A stretch of DNA of 64,000 nt. Source: Artocarpus heterophyllus. Taxonomy: Eukaryota > Streptophyta > Magnoliopsida > Rosales > Moraceae. The notes under the pieces were generated by a model, which was not told where the DNA came from, made no database searches, and saw only the letters and a list, made by a program, of their open reading frames with translations. Shown piece by piece: positions 1 through 11,931 of the stretch. The stretch spans positions 13,645,930 to 13,709,929 of the forward strand of contig CM046345.1 in NCBI GenBank assembly GCA_025403435.1, given 5' to 3'. The translations under genes were made by a program, and so were the position numbers. Position 1 is the stretch's first letter; the number at the start of each line of letters is the position of its first letter.

Positions 1-470
1 GTTGTTGACGAGGAATCTCATGCACATAAGTATATGTAATTGTATCAAGTAATATAGAAGATGAGTAGATTATTTTCCTATAAAGATTGATTTTTATTCT
101 GTATTTTTAGTTTTCTTTGAATAATAAAAAATCTAAATATCACATGTTTTTTTTCTCCCTTTTTTATTGATTAACAAGAATTAAAAACGTCATAAACAAA
201 TAAATATACACAATGCAAAATGGGGTTTTGTTGTTTAACTAAATTAATGCAAAATGACAATTATAAATGCATAAAAAAAGAAACAAAAATCACTAATGAT
301 TAATAAAATTACTTAAATTTAAAATAATGAAATTAAATAAAATGCTCAATTCAAAGATTTAAATCAATAATTATAAAACCGGTTAGAGGTTTATTCTCCA
401 CCATTGGACAATAATTATAAACGATTAAAGAATTAATTTTATATTTCCGTTGAAATTATTAACCGTGGGT
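1..470. repeat. Tail of an upstream copy of the 6.57-kb tandem unit
   Basis: This stretch matches 3845-4313 and 31134-31607 almost base for base, beginning in each case with gttgttgacgaggaatct. In the other two copies that start lies inside the relic exon at 3812 and 31099, so the window opens in the middle of the same structure. At about 470 the sequence leaves the repeat at aaccgtggg and joins the start of the next unit, skipping the roughly 2.7 kb that follows in unit 2. This copy is therefore internally deleted. No coding sequence is seen. Confidence 0.85.
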
Positions 471-480
471 TGGTCAAAAA

Positions 481-1705
481 CCTAATAAACTCAAAAACTA
501 AATAAAAAATGAAACTAAAACTAACTAAAAATCTAAAGAACTAACCAAATTTTATAAATGAAAAAGTGTAAAAGAACTCTATTTTTAAGAGTTATCAATA
601 ACACAAATTAAAGTAAAAAATACGACTACATAACATAAGAAAACCCAAATAATAAACTTGAACTCAAACTTTCTAGTGGTGTTGATAAACCTCTTCTCTT
701 ACTAATATCCTTAATTAATATCATGGTGAGTTGGGCCGATGGCAGAGAGAGATAACATGACAGTGACGGCATTACGAGTAGGCCGATGGCTTGGTCGTTG
801 GATGGGGGGAGGGTAGGGTTCTATTCCATGAGTTTGTCTTTGTTGTATATATTGTCGCTTCTTTAATTTGATTAGGAGAAGTGTAATTATAGAGTGTAAA
901 AAGGTGCATCTTATATAGGTAGAATTTTTTATAATTACCAATAGAAAAAAATAAAAAATAGCAAAAATTCTTATATAAAAATTTTTTAGAAATAAAAATA
1001 ATTAATGTGGCGAATTTGTAGGCAGTTTGGTTGGCCATTTGGGTGGACGAGTTGGAAGTTCAAACTACTAATCAAACCACCTAAAATATTTGTATAGAAA
1101 GAAAACCACCCAATCTTTCTAAACTTAAAACCAAAACCATTGGTTTGGTTTGGTTTGGATTAGATGGTTTTGGCGTATTAGCGAATTTTTTTAACATCCC
1201 TAGTTGCGACTAAAACTTGCGACTGGTCATAGGATAATTTTATTGTCACTCAATGTCAAGTTTTTTGAAGTGAATTCTAGACGAGCAGAAAGGTAATAAG
1301 AGCAGGCTTAAAAGTAGCACCAAAATGCGCGTTTCTTAAAGGGAAATTCTCATAAATATCACTTTTCAAAATTTACTTGTATAAATACCACACATGTTCA
1401 TTTGTTACATAATTTAACATGTATTATGAATGATATTATGACATAAACTTTTCTAAATGTGGCATAAATGAACATAACTTTTCAAGCATGGCCTAATATG
1501 TAATTTTCTCTTTCTTTGTTAAATATGCAGTCAGGCCTTAAAATATCCCAAACAAGAAAAAAGAAGCCCATAACATATATATTTTGATCAACTATTGATG
1601 CAAACAAATCATTTTATAATAGCTCTATTTTTTTCTTCTTAAATTAAAACTATTTATTTTATTACATTAATATGAACTGTCATGACACATTTAATCACAA
1701 GGTCT
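481..1705. other. Intergenic AT-rich spacer of unit 1, no gene seen
   Basis: The sequence is low-complexity and AT-rich, with short homopolymers and a ttggtttggtttggtttgg run near 1140. Open frames here are short, differ between the two unit copies and have no recognisable domain. The same spacer recurs at 27756-28989 with scattered substitutions and small indels. Confidence 0.6.
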
Positions 1706-2342
1706 TTAAATATTTGGAGGTATGCTCTTAAGAGTAGTTGAATTACAACGAGCATCTTTATTGTCACCTCCAACACATGATGATAACCCATAAGGATAAT
1801 GCAAACAAGTGCAATATCCATCTAGACACTTAGGTATGAGCGACTTTGAACAATTGCGTTCACGCTCACATTGAGCGTCATTAGAACAAGCTTTAACCCC
1901 TCCCATTGATAATTCCGCACCTGCATGCATGCAGAAGCCAATATTTAGTACCAATATCAGATTATTTCATACTATTTTCATCATACACAATACATTGCAA
2001 GTTATTTGCCTGATTTTAGCTTAAGATCTCTCCCTAAAACCCTTACACCCTTTGCATGTGAATATTTTGTAATCGATACACAATATTATTATGGACAATA
2101 ACATTATTCTAACCATCATTTTGTTCATTCTTATTAAACAAAACGCTAACAATTTATGCTTACGTGCCCGTTAAACGTTTTAGGAATTTGCTTTGTGTGC
2201 AAAACAAGAGAAAAAGAATGGGAACTAATGGAAAGAACTACTTATATTTTTATGTGAATGTGTAAGAGATGGAGAGATACTAACAAGCAATGAAGACTAC
2301 TAAGACAACCAAAGAAGCAATGTTGAAAGAAGGTGTCTTCAT
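1706..2342 (-). CDS. Secreted eight-cysteine peptide, copy 1 (NCR/late-nodulin-like or defensin-like)
   Basis: A two-exon gene is inferred on the minus strand. Exon 1 (2342-2285, 58 nt) encodes a start Met, Lys and a hydrophobic run rich in Val, Leu and Ile, a typical signal peptide. The donor GTTAGT and acceptor TGCATGCAG define an intron at 1921-2284. Exon 2 (1920-1706) completes a 90-residue precursor. Cysteines of the mature part are spaced C-x5-C-x5-C-x7-C-x4-C-x1-C-x9-C-x9-C. A signal exon followed by one cysteine-rich exon containing a CxC is the layout of plant nodule-cysteine-rich, late-nodulin-like and defensin-like peptides. The family assignment is by layout only, and the function (defence or signalling) is unknown. 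A TATA-like sequence lies on the minus strand at 2431-2440, about 90 bp upstream of the start. The intact splice sites and frame suggest a live gene. Confidence 0.72.
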
Positions 2343-3811
2343 ATTGTTATTTCTAAATGTGTGTTATTGGCTCTCTAGAGGTGTGATCGTTGTGTAGGAT
2401 TGCATAAGAGGGTTATTTTACAGAATATCAATTTATAGGGAATTAGAGGACACATGGCATTTATTTGTTTCCATATAGAGTAGATATGGTAGGAAACACG
2501 CAAGGCAATCTTTGCTAATAATATCCAAAACTGCTATAATTGGAGATGTTAAAATTAATTAGTAAAAAATTATTTAAAATATGAAAACATATCATATTCT
2601 AAGATAGAAAAAGCATTGGACATCTTGCATTGGATAGAAAAAAATCGATGTAATAATTAATGTTATAAGTTTCCATATTGACATTTAGATATTTTAAATA
2701 TTTTCATATCTAAAATTGATTAACTTACCAAATATGGCACTCCAATTGTTAGAGTTTTAGATATTATCAAAGGATATTATTTGAGAAAGATTATTAGCTT
2801 GCCAATTATACAAAAATTATAATTGGAGGAAACACGCAAGCCAATCTTTGCTAATAATATCCAAAACTGCTATAATTGGAGAGGTTAAAATTAATTAGTA
2901 ATAAATTATTTAAAATGTGAAAACATATCACATTCCAAGATAGAAAAAGCATTGGACATCTTGCATTGGATAGAAAAAAATCGATGTAATAATTAATGTT
3001 ATAAGTTTCCATATTGACATTTAGATATTTTAAATATTTCCATATCTAAAATTGATTAACTTACCAAATATGGCACTCCAATTGTTAGAGTTTTAGATAT
3101 TATCTACGGATATTATTTGACAAAGATTATTAGCTTGCCAATTATACAAAAATTATATTTCTTATATATTTGCATATTTGAAATTGATTAATTAATGTAC
3201 CAAGTATAACACTCCAATTGTAAGAGTTTTAGATATCATCAAGGGATATTATTTGACAAAGATTATTAACTTACCAATTATACAAAGATTGTATATATTT
3301 TTATATATTTTCATATTTGAAATTGATAAACTTACCAATTATAAAAATCCAATTTAAGAGTTTTAGATATTATCAAGGGATGTTATTTGACAATGATTAT
3401 TAGCTAACCAATTATACAAAGATTATTTTTCTTATTCAACTTCAAAAATGTAAATATTTTAGATATCTAAATGCCAATATGGAAATCTCCATGTACGTCC
3501 AGTTTTGGCTAAACATCAATTTCATTGTCGTTCTTCTATCCAATGTTTTTCTATCTTGGGACGTGATTTTTCTTTTTTGCATATTTTAAATTATTTAACT
3601 TAAATAATATTAACCTCTCCAATTATAACAGATTTCGATATTGTTGACAAAGATTGCCTTGTGTGTTTCCTACCCCATCTATAGAAACCTAATAAAATAC
3701 TATGTGCCCTTTTCCCTATAAATTGATGTGTAGTAAAATAGCTTTCCTGTGCAGTCCTCTAGTGCAATCACATTTCAAGTGAGCTAACAACACACCTTTA
3801 GAAATAAAAAT
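2343..3811. promoter_or_regulatory. Palindromic head-to-head promoter region
   Basis: The sequence upstream of the minus-strand exon at 2342 reappears inverted upstream of the plus-strand exon at 3812. Both arms contain, in order from the ATG outward, aaatatgaag-type start context, a block ending in ccctataaattgat (a TATA element near 2436 on minus and near 3716 on plus), and a block with gcaaggcaatctttg / caaagattgccttg (about 2500 and 3650). The arms extend roughly 350-400 bp and flank a repeat-rich core. The arrangement implies an ancient inverted duplication of one peptide gene, giving divergent promoters. Confidence 0.7.
2492..3163. repeat. 336-bp tandem duplication in the promoter core
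   Basis: Two successive copies begin with ggaaacacgcaagscaatc at 2492 and 2828 and run collinearly for about 336 bp with few differences. Shorter related blocks around aagggatattatttgaca continue at about 3238 and 3375. The same internal duplication is present in unit 2 (about 29783 and 30119), so it predates the 6.57-kb duplication. Confidence 0.8.
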
Positions 3812-3883
3812 ATGAAGGGATTTTCTTTCAACATAGCTTATTTGGTTGTTGACGAGGAATCTCGTGCACATAAGTATATGTAA
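3812..3883 (+). pseudogene. Relic signal-peptide exon, divergent sister of the peptide gene
   Basis: The first thirteen codons read MKGFSFNIAYLVV, closely parallel to the start of the intact minus-strand peptide precursor. Its upstream sequence is the inverted copy of that gene's promoter. After the second Val-coding GTT the sequence runs into unrelated AT-rich DNA and stops at codon 24, with no donor site and no cysteine-rich exon downstream. It is best read as a divergently oriented paralogue truncated inside its first exon. An identical break occurs in unit 2. Confidence 0.65.
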
Positions 3884-4620
3884 TTGTATCAGGTAATATA
3901 GAAGATGAGTAGATTATTTTCCTATAAAGATTGATTTTTATTCTGTATTTTTAGTTTTCTTTGAATAATAAAAAATCTAAATATCACATGTTTTTTTTTC
4001 CCCTTTTTTATTGATTAACAAGAATTAAAAACGTCATAAACAAATAAATATACACAATGCAAAATGGGGTTTTGTTGTTTAACTAAATTAATGCAAAATG
4101 ACAATTATAAATGCATAAAAAAAGAAACAAAAATCGCTAATGATTAATAAAATTACTTAAATTTAAAATAATGAAATTAAATAAAATGCTCAATTGAAAG
4201 ATTTAAATCAATAATTATAAAACCGGTTAGAGGTTTATTCTCCACCATTGGACAATAATTATAAACGATTAAAGAATTAATTTTATATTTCCGTTGAAAT
4301 TATTAACCGTGGATAGCAACAAGCTCTGCTATCCGGATCTTTCCTGAATTTGTAGATTGGAAAAACAAGCTCTTTGCCAAGTCTCTTTGCATTAAATAAC
4401 CTAGAATAAGCTCTTTAGATTCAATCTAACTGTAGCACTAAGTTGAGAAAGATAGGTTGATCTAAGCAACAAACATATAACCTCAGTTCATTCAACTTAG
4501 GTTATGTTTCACATCACAGTAAACCAAAAGCATCCCGCAATCATTGATCATAGTTTGCTACTAATGGTTAAAAATACAAGACAATTATCGATCAAAAGTT
4601 TAAATCTAGCATGTGAAAAT
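3884..4620. other. Unit spacer before the TE1 insertion, no gene seen
   Basis: This is AT-rich sequence collinear with 31171-31915 of unit 2. It ends in gtgaaaat, where the uninterrupted copy continues into ttcctagttttat. The last five bases (4616-4620, aaaat) are repeated at 15632-15636 on the other side of TE1. Confidence 0.7.
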
Positions 4621-7485
4621 TGTTAGACATGTATGCTCTAAGGAGTAAAAATGTAATACGTTTTTGGAGACATTTTTATCAATAAAGAATTTATTCATTT
4701 ATATATACCAAATATTGTCCTCTTTACGTTCATATTTGTTGAATGTATGATAAGCAAACAGTAGTCTGAGACTGTCAGTCTAAACCTTAAGAGTTGGGCA
4801 TATGATGGGATGATTATGCGGTAGACACGACTCTTAAGGTGATGGTCTAAAATATATGATCCGCAATCGAGGGAATAAAGTTGGGCGCTTTATTCATGTA
4901 AAGATTGTTATGTTGTCTATATCCCTTTTGGGAGATGGTTTGTCTTGGCCATCGGAGTTGGACTCCGTGAATAGAAACATTGGCGCGTTGTCATAGGTGA
5001 CGATGTGTTGGATCGGGACATAAAGTGAATTGATTTGGATTAATAATTCTGTCTTGGCAAATCGATTCACTTTAGACAATCATTTGTATTGTATCTTAAT
5101 CCTGAGATGAATAATGGGCCCGTTGTCTCGACTTGTGTCTTTTGATGTACCAATGGGTGACTCCCACATCTCTATAGTGGCATGCATGCCGGTACGTTGG
5201 AGGCATGACTCTTGGTAGCGTAGACTTGTTATTCATAGATATGGAATCCATAGCTCCTCTTTAGGAGTAATGATATCCTCTTATATGCGTTGTCCTGTAA
5301 TTGGAAAACTGGAGCGCTCAACCATTTGGATACATAGGTGTAACCGAATGGTATACTATCTTTGGATGGTAAGTTTTCTAATGGTGAGACAATGGAACGT
5401 AAGATAAAAATAATCGGGAAGGTAAGACAGAACTTGTCCTTAAGCCGATTATGGATGATCATATGGGGATGCGATACACTATGATATGTCATGGAGACTT
5501 AGCTACACGAGCTTCGTAATTCTATAACGTTCGAGAGTGCAGGCCCAAGCTTTTAGTGGAGTAGCGTTGGAGTTGTTAATTGTGAAATGTATATCTGGGA
5601 TATTGGGTTTCATATTTATCATGAGCTTGAACTTTATAGGTCCATTTTGGTCTTCTTTGCTATTCTCTATCCACAACCGGAGTGAGTGTGGGCTCACACG
5701 TACAGCTCTTCCACCGGTGACTCTCATTCCAACCAATAGAGAGAACCCAAAGCTAGTGTTCGTGATTTGTGAACAAAAGCTCTCAGGGAGTTTTCAGATG
5801 CTCACTAGAAGAGTATCACTCTTAATCTCTCAAATTGATCTTTGTAAATCATTAGACTCACTCCCTTTTTATACCTATTGGTCCTTGGGGTCAGTCCATA
5901 TCAGATTAGGTCTCAAAAATCGAAACAGAATCAAGTTCGGATCAATATCTGATAAGATACGCGTGAAAAACGTGTAATCTTAACTGTCGCGGTCGGCATG
6001 CCGAACTGTGTGATAGGCAGGCCGAACTGGCCAGTTCGACAGGCCGAACTGCCGAGAAAAAATCTCCGTGAATCTTTTATTTTCCACCCGAGATTCTAAA
6101 GGATAAAGTCTCAGTTTTGATTCAAATAGCCCAATAGAAAAGATATCTGATCAAAACAAACTTTATCAAGATAATCTCTAAGAAAATAAATCAATTCACA
6201 ATAATTCTACAAGTTTATCTTGTTCTAATTGTCCAAAATTAAAACAACCGATAAACAGACAAGAATTATCCGAACGCCATAATTCAACAAGTTCATCTTG
6301 AACTAATTTCTTACATAATTAATTCAACCGATAAACAGACATGAATTATTTGATTCTTATAAATTTTAAACCAATCTGATAAATCCGACATAAGTCACCA
6401 ATTATTGGAAAAGCACGCCGTGTCGTTACAGGATTTTGTGAGCTAGCAAAGGGGACCAAAATGGACCTATAAAGTTCAAGCTCATGATAAATATGAAACC
6501 CAATATCCCAGATATACATTTCACAATTATCAACTCCAACGCTACTCCACTAAAAGCTTGGAGCTGCACTCTCAAACGTTATAGAATTACGAAGCTCGTG
6601 TAGCTAAGTCTCCATGACATATCATAGTGTATCGCATCCCCATATGATCATCCATAATCGGCTTAAGGACAAGTTCTGTCTTACCTTGCCGATTATTTTT
6701 ATCTTACGTTCCATTGTCTCACCATTAGAAAACTTACCATCCAAAGATAGTATACCATTCGGCTACACCTATGTATCCAAATGGTTGAGCGCTCCAGTTT
6801 TCCAATTACAGGACAATGCATATAAGAGGATATCATTACTCCTAAAGAGGAGCTATGGATTCCATATCTATGAATAACAAGTCTACGCTACCAAGAGTCA
6901 TGCCTCCAACGTACCGGCATGCATGCCACTATAGAGATGTGGGAGTCACCCATTGGTACATCAAAAGACACAAGTCGAGACAACGGGCCCATTATTCATC
7001 TCAGGATTAAGATACAATACAAATGATTGTCTAAAGTGAATCGATTTGCCAAGACAGAATTATTAATCCAAATCAATTCACTTTATGTCCCGATCCAACA
7101 CATCGTCACCTATGACAACGCGCCAATGTTTCTATTCACGGAGTCCAACTCCGATGGCCAAGACAAACCATCTCCTAAAAGGGATATAGACAACATAACA
7201 ATCTTTACATGAATAAAGCGCCCAACTTTATTCCCTCGATTGCGGATCATATATTTTAGACCATCACCTTAAGAGTCGTGTCTACCGCATAATCATCCCA
7301 TCATATGCCCAACTCTTAAGGTTTAGACTGACAGTCTCAGACTACTGTTTGCTTATCATACATTCAACAAATATGAACGTAAAGAGGACAATATTTGGTA
7401 TATATAAATGAATAAATTCTTTATTGATAAAAATGTCTCCAAAAACGTATTACATTTTTACTCCTTAGAGCATACATGTCTAACA
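4621..7485. repeat. 1.03-kb inverted repeat made of LTR sequence (TE1 left end)
   Basis: Arm 1 (4621-5652, plus) equals the first 1032 bp of the family LTR. Arm 2 (6454-7485) is its reverse complement. The 801-bp spacer is the rest of a minus-oriented LTR, from the TATA/R region inward. The switch occurs in the five bases tggtc (5648-5652), which occur in both parental sequences: ttttggtccc of the plus LTR and actggtcttc of the minus LTR. Identical small frames on opposite strands (5229-5492 minus, 6614-6877 plus) simply reflect this palindrome. Confidence 0.9.
5648..7485 (-). repeat. TE1 3' LTR, truncated
   Basis: Read on minus, this begins TGTTAGACATG at 7485, directly after the polypurine tract. 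It runs parallel to the intact LTR at 15152-13120 but stops at the tggtc junction. It therefore lacks the terminal part that ends CCAACA. It also lacks about 20 bp in the GC-palindrome block near 6040 that is present in the other LTRs. Confidence 0.88.
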
Positions 7486-7496
7486 ATCTCCCACTT
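7486..7496 (-). other. TE1 polypurine tract
   Basis: On the minus strand this reads aagtgggagat, immediately before the LTR start TGTTAG. That is the expected position and composition for the plus-strand primer of a copia element. Confidence 0.75.
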
Positions 7497-7499
7497 GCA

Positions 7500-10400
7500 C
7501 TAAGTGAGTAAATACTGCAAATTTCGCATCCCCATAGCTTCCACATGCCTTTCGAAGACTCTCCCAGAAAGTGTCTTCGTGAATGGATCAGCTAAATTGT
7601 CCTCTGACGCGATCTTGCATACCGTGACATGCCCGCTCTCAACGAAGTCCTTTATCACATGATACTTCCGATCAATATGCTTACTCTTCTTGTGAAATCT
7701 TGGTTCCTTAGCATTAGCTACCGCCGCACTGTTATCACAGTACAGTGATACCGCTTTATCCATACCAGGAACTACCTCAAGATCCCCAAGGAACTTGCGG
7801 AGCCACACTGCTTCTTTCGAAGCATCACTAGCCGCCACATACTTGGCCTCCATCGTTGAATCCGAAGTGCAATCTTGCTTCGCACTTCTCCAACTGATGG
7901 CACCGCCACCCAGAGTAAACACAAACCCCGATGTCGATTTCCTAGAATCCAGGCAGGATTGAAAATCCGAATCAGTGTATCCTAGAGGAGTTAAATCCTC
8001 ACCCGAATACACAAGCATATACCCTCGAGTCCTTCTCAGGTACTTGAAAATATGCTTTACCGCAACCCAATGGTTCGGTCCTGGATCCGCCTAAAATCGA
8101 CTCACTATCCCGACCGCATAGCTAATATCTGGTCGAGTGCAAAGCATGGCATACATGAGACTACCCACTGCCGAAGCATAAGGCACCTTCTTCATGTATT
8201 CTCTTTCTTCATAAGACTTTGGAGAGTCTTTCTTAGAAAGAGTAATTCCAGACCTAGATGGTTGCCCACCTTTCTTGGAATCCTGCATTGCAAACCTCCT
8301 GAGAATTTTATCTATTTAGCCGGCCTGTGACAAAGCTATCATTTTGTTCTTCCTATCCCGAAAGATCTGGATACCGAGGACAAAATTAGCCTCACCTAAG
8401 TCCTTCATGTCAAACTGCTTGGTCAACCATAATTTGACCGATGACAATGCCCCAACGTCATTGCCAATTAGCAGAATGTCATCTACATAGAGTAGTAGAA
8501 AAACCACCTTCCCATTCTTAATGTGTTTGTAAACACATGGTTCATCCACATTTTGTGAGAACCCATAAGTCTTGATCACTTGATCAAATCTTATGTTCCA
8601 AGAACGAGAAGCCTGCTTAAGTCCATAAATTGACTTTAGCAGCTTACAAACCTTACCCTCTTGACCCGTGACCTTGAACCCGTCTGGTTGTTCCATATAA
8701 ATGGACTCATCAAGATAGCCATTCAGAAAAGCCGTCTTGACGTCCATCTGCCAAATCTCGTAGTCGAGAGCGGCAGCTATGGACAAGAGAATCCGGATGG
8801 ACTTAAGCATGGCTACAGGCGAAAAGGTTTCCTCATAATCGATTCCTTCCTTTTGCGTATAACCCTTAGCTACCAGTCTAGCCTTAAAGGTTTCGACCTT
8901 TCCATCCACTCCTCTTTTCCTCTTGTAGATCCACTTACTCCCTATGGGTTTTACCCCTTCGGGAAGATCCACAAGCTCCCAGACCCGATTAGTCTCCATA
9001 GACTTCATCTCAATGTTCATGGCCTCTGTCCAGAGTCTTGAATCAACATCCTCCATAGCTTCTGCGTAAGTATAAGGATCCTTGTCATGTTCATCCGGTT
9101 CAGCCAAAAAGACCTCCCCATTGAACATATACCTCTTAGGTTGACGCCCGATCCTCCCACTACGCCGAAGCCCCTGAGGTTGTTGTTCAGGTTTGTTTGG
9201 TTTTTCTACACCGATCAGAATGGTTTCGTTCGGAACCTCCGGAGTAAACGGATTACCCCTCAACTCCTCAAGCACCATTTTGCTTTGAGGTTTAAAGTCG
9301 TTCATGTAACTCTCCTCAAGGAAAGTTGCATTAGTTGAAACCATGACTTTATTTTCCTTTGGGTTATAAAAATAACCCCCTTTAGTCCCTTTTGGATATC
9401 CTACAAACACGCAAACTTCTGAACGTGCTTCCAACTTATTCGGATCCTTAAACAGGACATGAGCTGGACATCCCCATATGCGAATATGGTTTAAGGATGT
9501 CTTCCGTCTTGTCCACAACTCGTGAGGAGTTTTAGGGACCGATTTTGAAGGCACATTGTTCAAAAGATAACATGCGGTTTGTAGTGCATATCCCCAAAAG
9601 GATAAAGGCAATGATGAATAACTCATCATGGACCGAATCATGTCCAACAAAGTCCTATTCCTTCTCTCTGCTACGCCATTCTGCTGCGGAGTACCCGGCG
9701 CAGTCAAATGGGATAAAATCCCATTCTCTAACAAGTGTCCTAAGAACTCATCAGAAAGGTATTCCCCACCTCGATCAGATCGAAGTGCCTTTATGGGTCT
9801 ACCTAATTGCTTTTCCACTTCAGCCTGAAACTCCCTGAACTTATCATAAGTTTCGCTTTTGTGGTGTATTAGGTACACATACCCATATCTTGAGTAATCG
9901 TCAATAAAAGTAACGAAGTACTCATACCCTCCTCGTGCCCGGATGTTCATCGGTCCGCAAACATCACTATGCACAAGTTCTAGAACCCCTTCGGCCCTAT
10001 TGCCCTTAGACCCGTATGGTCTTTTGGTCATTTTACCCTCCAAACAAGACTCACATTAAGGTATAGATTCCACCTTTAAGTGACTTAAAGGTCCATCCCT
10101 TACCAACCTTTGAATCCTATTTAGGTTAATATGGCCAAGGCGCAAATGCTAAAGATAAGTCTTATTAGAGTGAGAAGTTTTAAGTCTTTTTGAGTCACTA
10201 TCATTTATCTCAGCATTAAGCAATAGGTCCATCTTAGGTTTGATAAAATATAGATTATTTTGCATCCATCCAGAACAGATAAAAGATTTGTTTTTACGAA
10301 TCACCACTTTTTCATTAAAAGATACCACGTAGGAGTCTTTAAATAAAGAAGATACAGAAATTAAATTCCTTTTAAATTTAGGAACATAAAAACAATCTCA

Positions 10401-11453
10401 CAAAATTAAACTCCTATAATTATCAAAATAAAGATGGACATCTCCCACTGCTTCCGCTGAGACCAAGGATCCATCGCCCATCCGAAGCGTTAAGTCTTCA
10501 CGAAGTAGACTTCTCGTTTCTTTGAATCCCTGCAGAGAAACACAAACATGATTAGTTGCACCGGAATCTATGACCCAAATGTCACTGGATTCCTCAACCA
10601 AACAAGTTTCTAAATATAGAAGATCACACCTACCTCCCTTGGAAAGGAAGTCCTTGCAATGCTTCTTTATATGCCCGACCTTACCACAAAAGAAGCACTT
10701 AAGCTTCTTTGGGTTCTTCTTCTTCTTCTTCTTGCTCTTGGTAGCAATAGGAATAGAAGACTTCCCACTTTTGGCCCGTTGCTTCTTTCCATTCCCAGAG
10801 TTAGGATTGGAACCAGAAGCAGCTACCATATTGGCCTCTCCACCAGGAGGAGGCTCCCTGATCAGCAGTTCAAACTCTTGTAACTGTTTCATCAGTTCTG
10901 TCAAGGTCATATCCCGTCTATTGCTTAGATTAAAAGTAGCTCTAAACGGAATAAATTCCTTAGACAGAGTCTCAAAGACCATAGTCATCTGAGTTTCAGC
11001 ATCGATGTCGGCTCCATTGGTTTGAGCCTCAACGAGGTAACCCATGACCAACATCATGTGCTCCTTTACAGATGTCCCCGGTCTCTGTCTACAGTTTAAG
11101 AGTTTCCGAAGCGCCCCTTGCCGCTTTGTTATGGCCTGGCCTCCAAACATGTCCTCAAGATTATCCAAGATCTGCTTCGCAGTCTCATAATCCTGATGTT
11201 GAGCCTGCAGCACGTTATTCATGCTAGCCATAACATAGCAGCGGGCCTGATCATTAGCATCTTTCTAGCGGTCGTACGCTTGGAATTGCTCATTACTTGA
11301 GTCTCCCGTAGGCTCGGGAGGACAAGGAGTTGTCAGAACATATTTCAGTTTCTCAAAGGAAATGACGATGTCCAGGTTCCGTTTCCAATCATTATAGTTC
11401 TCACCGGTTAATTGGTTTTTGTCAAGTATCGATGATAAAGCGTTTTTAGACAT
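7500..11453 (-). pseudogene. TE1 gag-pol polyprotein, broken by six nonsense codons
   Basis: The frame is homologous throughout to the TE2 polyprotein and contains the same domains in order. These are a gag region, a CCHC zinc knuckle (near 10670), a protease with an intact Asp-Ser-Gly-Ala motif (near 10565), an integrase with HHCC and DDE signatures, a copia reverse transcriptase with YVDD (near 8485), and RNase H. In-frame stops lie at 8091-8093, 8316-8318, 10056-10058, 10149-10151, 10398-10400 and 11265-11267. Comparison with TE2 shows Gln or Trp codons at five of them and a Tyr codon at 8316. The natural stop is mutated TAG to CAG, so the frame runs on to 7500. No frameshifts were noticed. 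It cannot make a full polyprotein. Confidence 0.9.
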
Positions 11454-11604
11454 TTTCAATCTACAATAAAGAATCATATACCAAACATAAGCAAACATAT
11501 ATAATAATTTAGTAAGATAACACAATCATGTAAAATCATACAAATGTGTTTATGTGTCAAAACCTTGAAAATATGACAACCTTACAACGATAATTCCCAA
11601 CTCA

Positions 11605-11931
11605 GAATTCAACAAGCTCCTAGGGGAGTCATGCCAAATTCAATCAGGAACACGGATCCCCTCCTGATTAATATATGCCATCCAGGACCCGTATGATCCA
11701 GCATATACTAATAATCGTTTCTTTGGCCATTAATTTTATTAACAGAGCTCCTAGGGGAGGTTAATAATAAAATTAACGTGAGTGTATAACCACCGTTTTA
11801 ATATTTTATCCATGATTTATAATCACCACCTAGGGGTGTGCAACCATAAATCATACTAAAATACCTTATCCTTTCAGAGATCCAATCTGGTACATGATAG
11901 AAATCCCTTCCTAGGGGTTGGGACCATCATG
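11605..11931 (-). other. TE1 leader hairpin array
   Basis: This is the counterpart of the TE2 array at 19363-19689. It contains the same six contiguous inverted repeats, with cctagg at four tips and ggatcc at one, upstream of the gag start codon at 11453. Confidence 0.8.

Noticed and set aside
711..1038. Two small minus-strand frames in the unit 1 spacer
   Set aside because: They are not preserved with equal length or frame in the duplicate at 27996-28379 and have no domain or splice context.
5229..5492. An 87-codon frame (and 61- and 106-codon frames) repeated five times on alternating strands
   Set aside because: They recur only because the copia LTR recurs at 4621, 5653, 13120, 16142 and 23809. 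The old relic at 63800-63990 breaks the frame with a stop and an indel, so there is no sign of coding conservation.
10570..10992. Frames on the plus strand opposite TE1 gag, including a Phe/Leu-rich one, and their mirror images in TE2
   Set aside because: Antisense shadows of gag-pol, caused by the Lys-rich AAG repeats.
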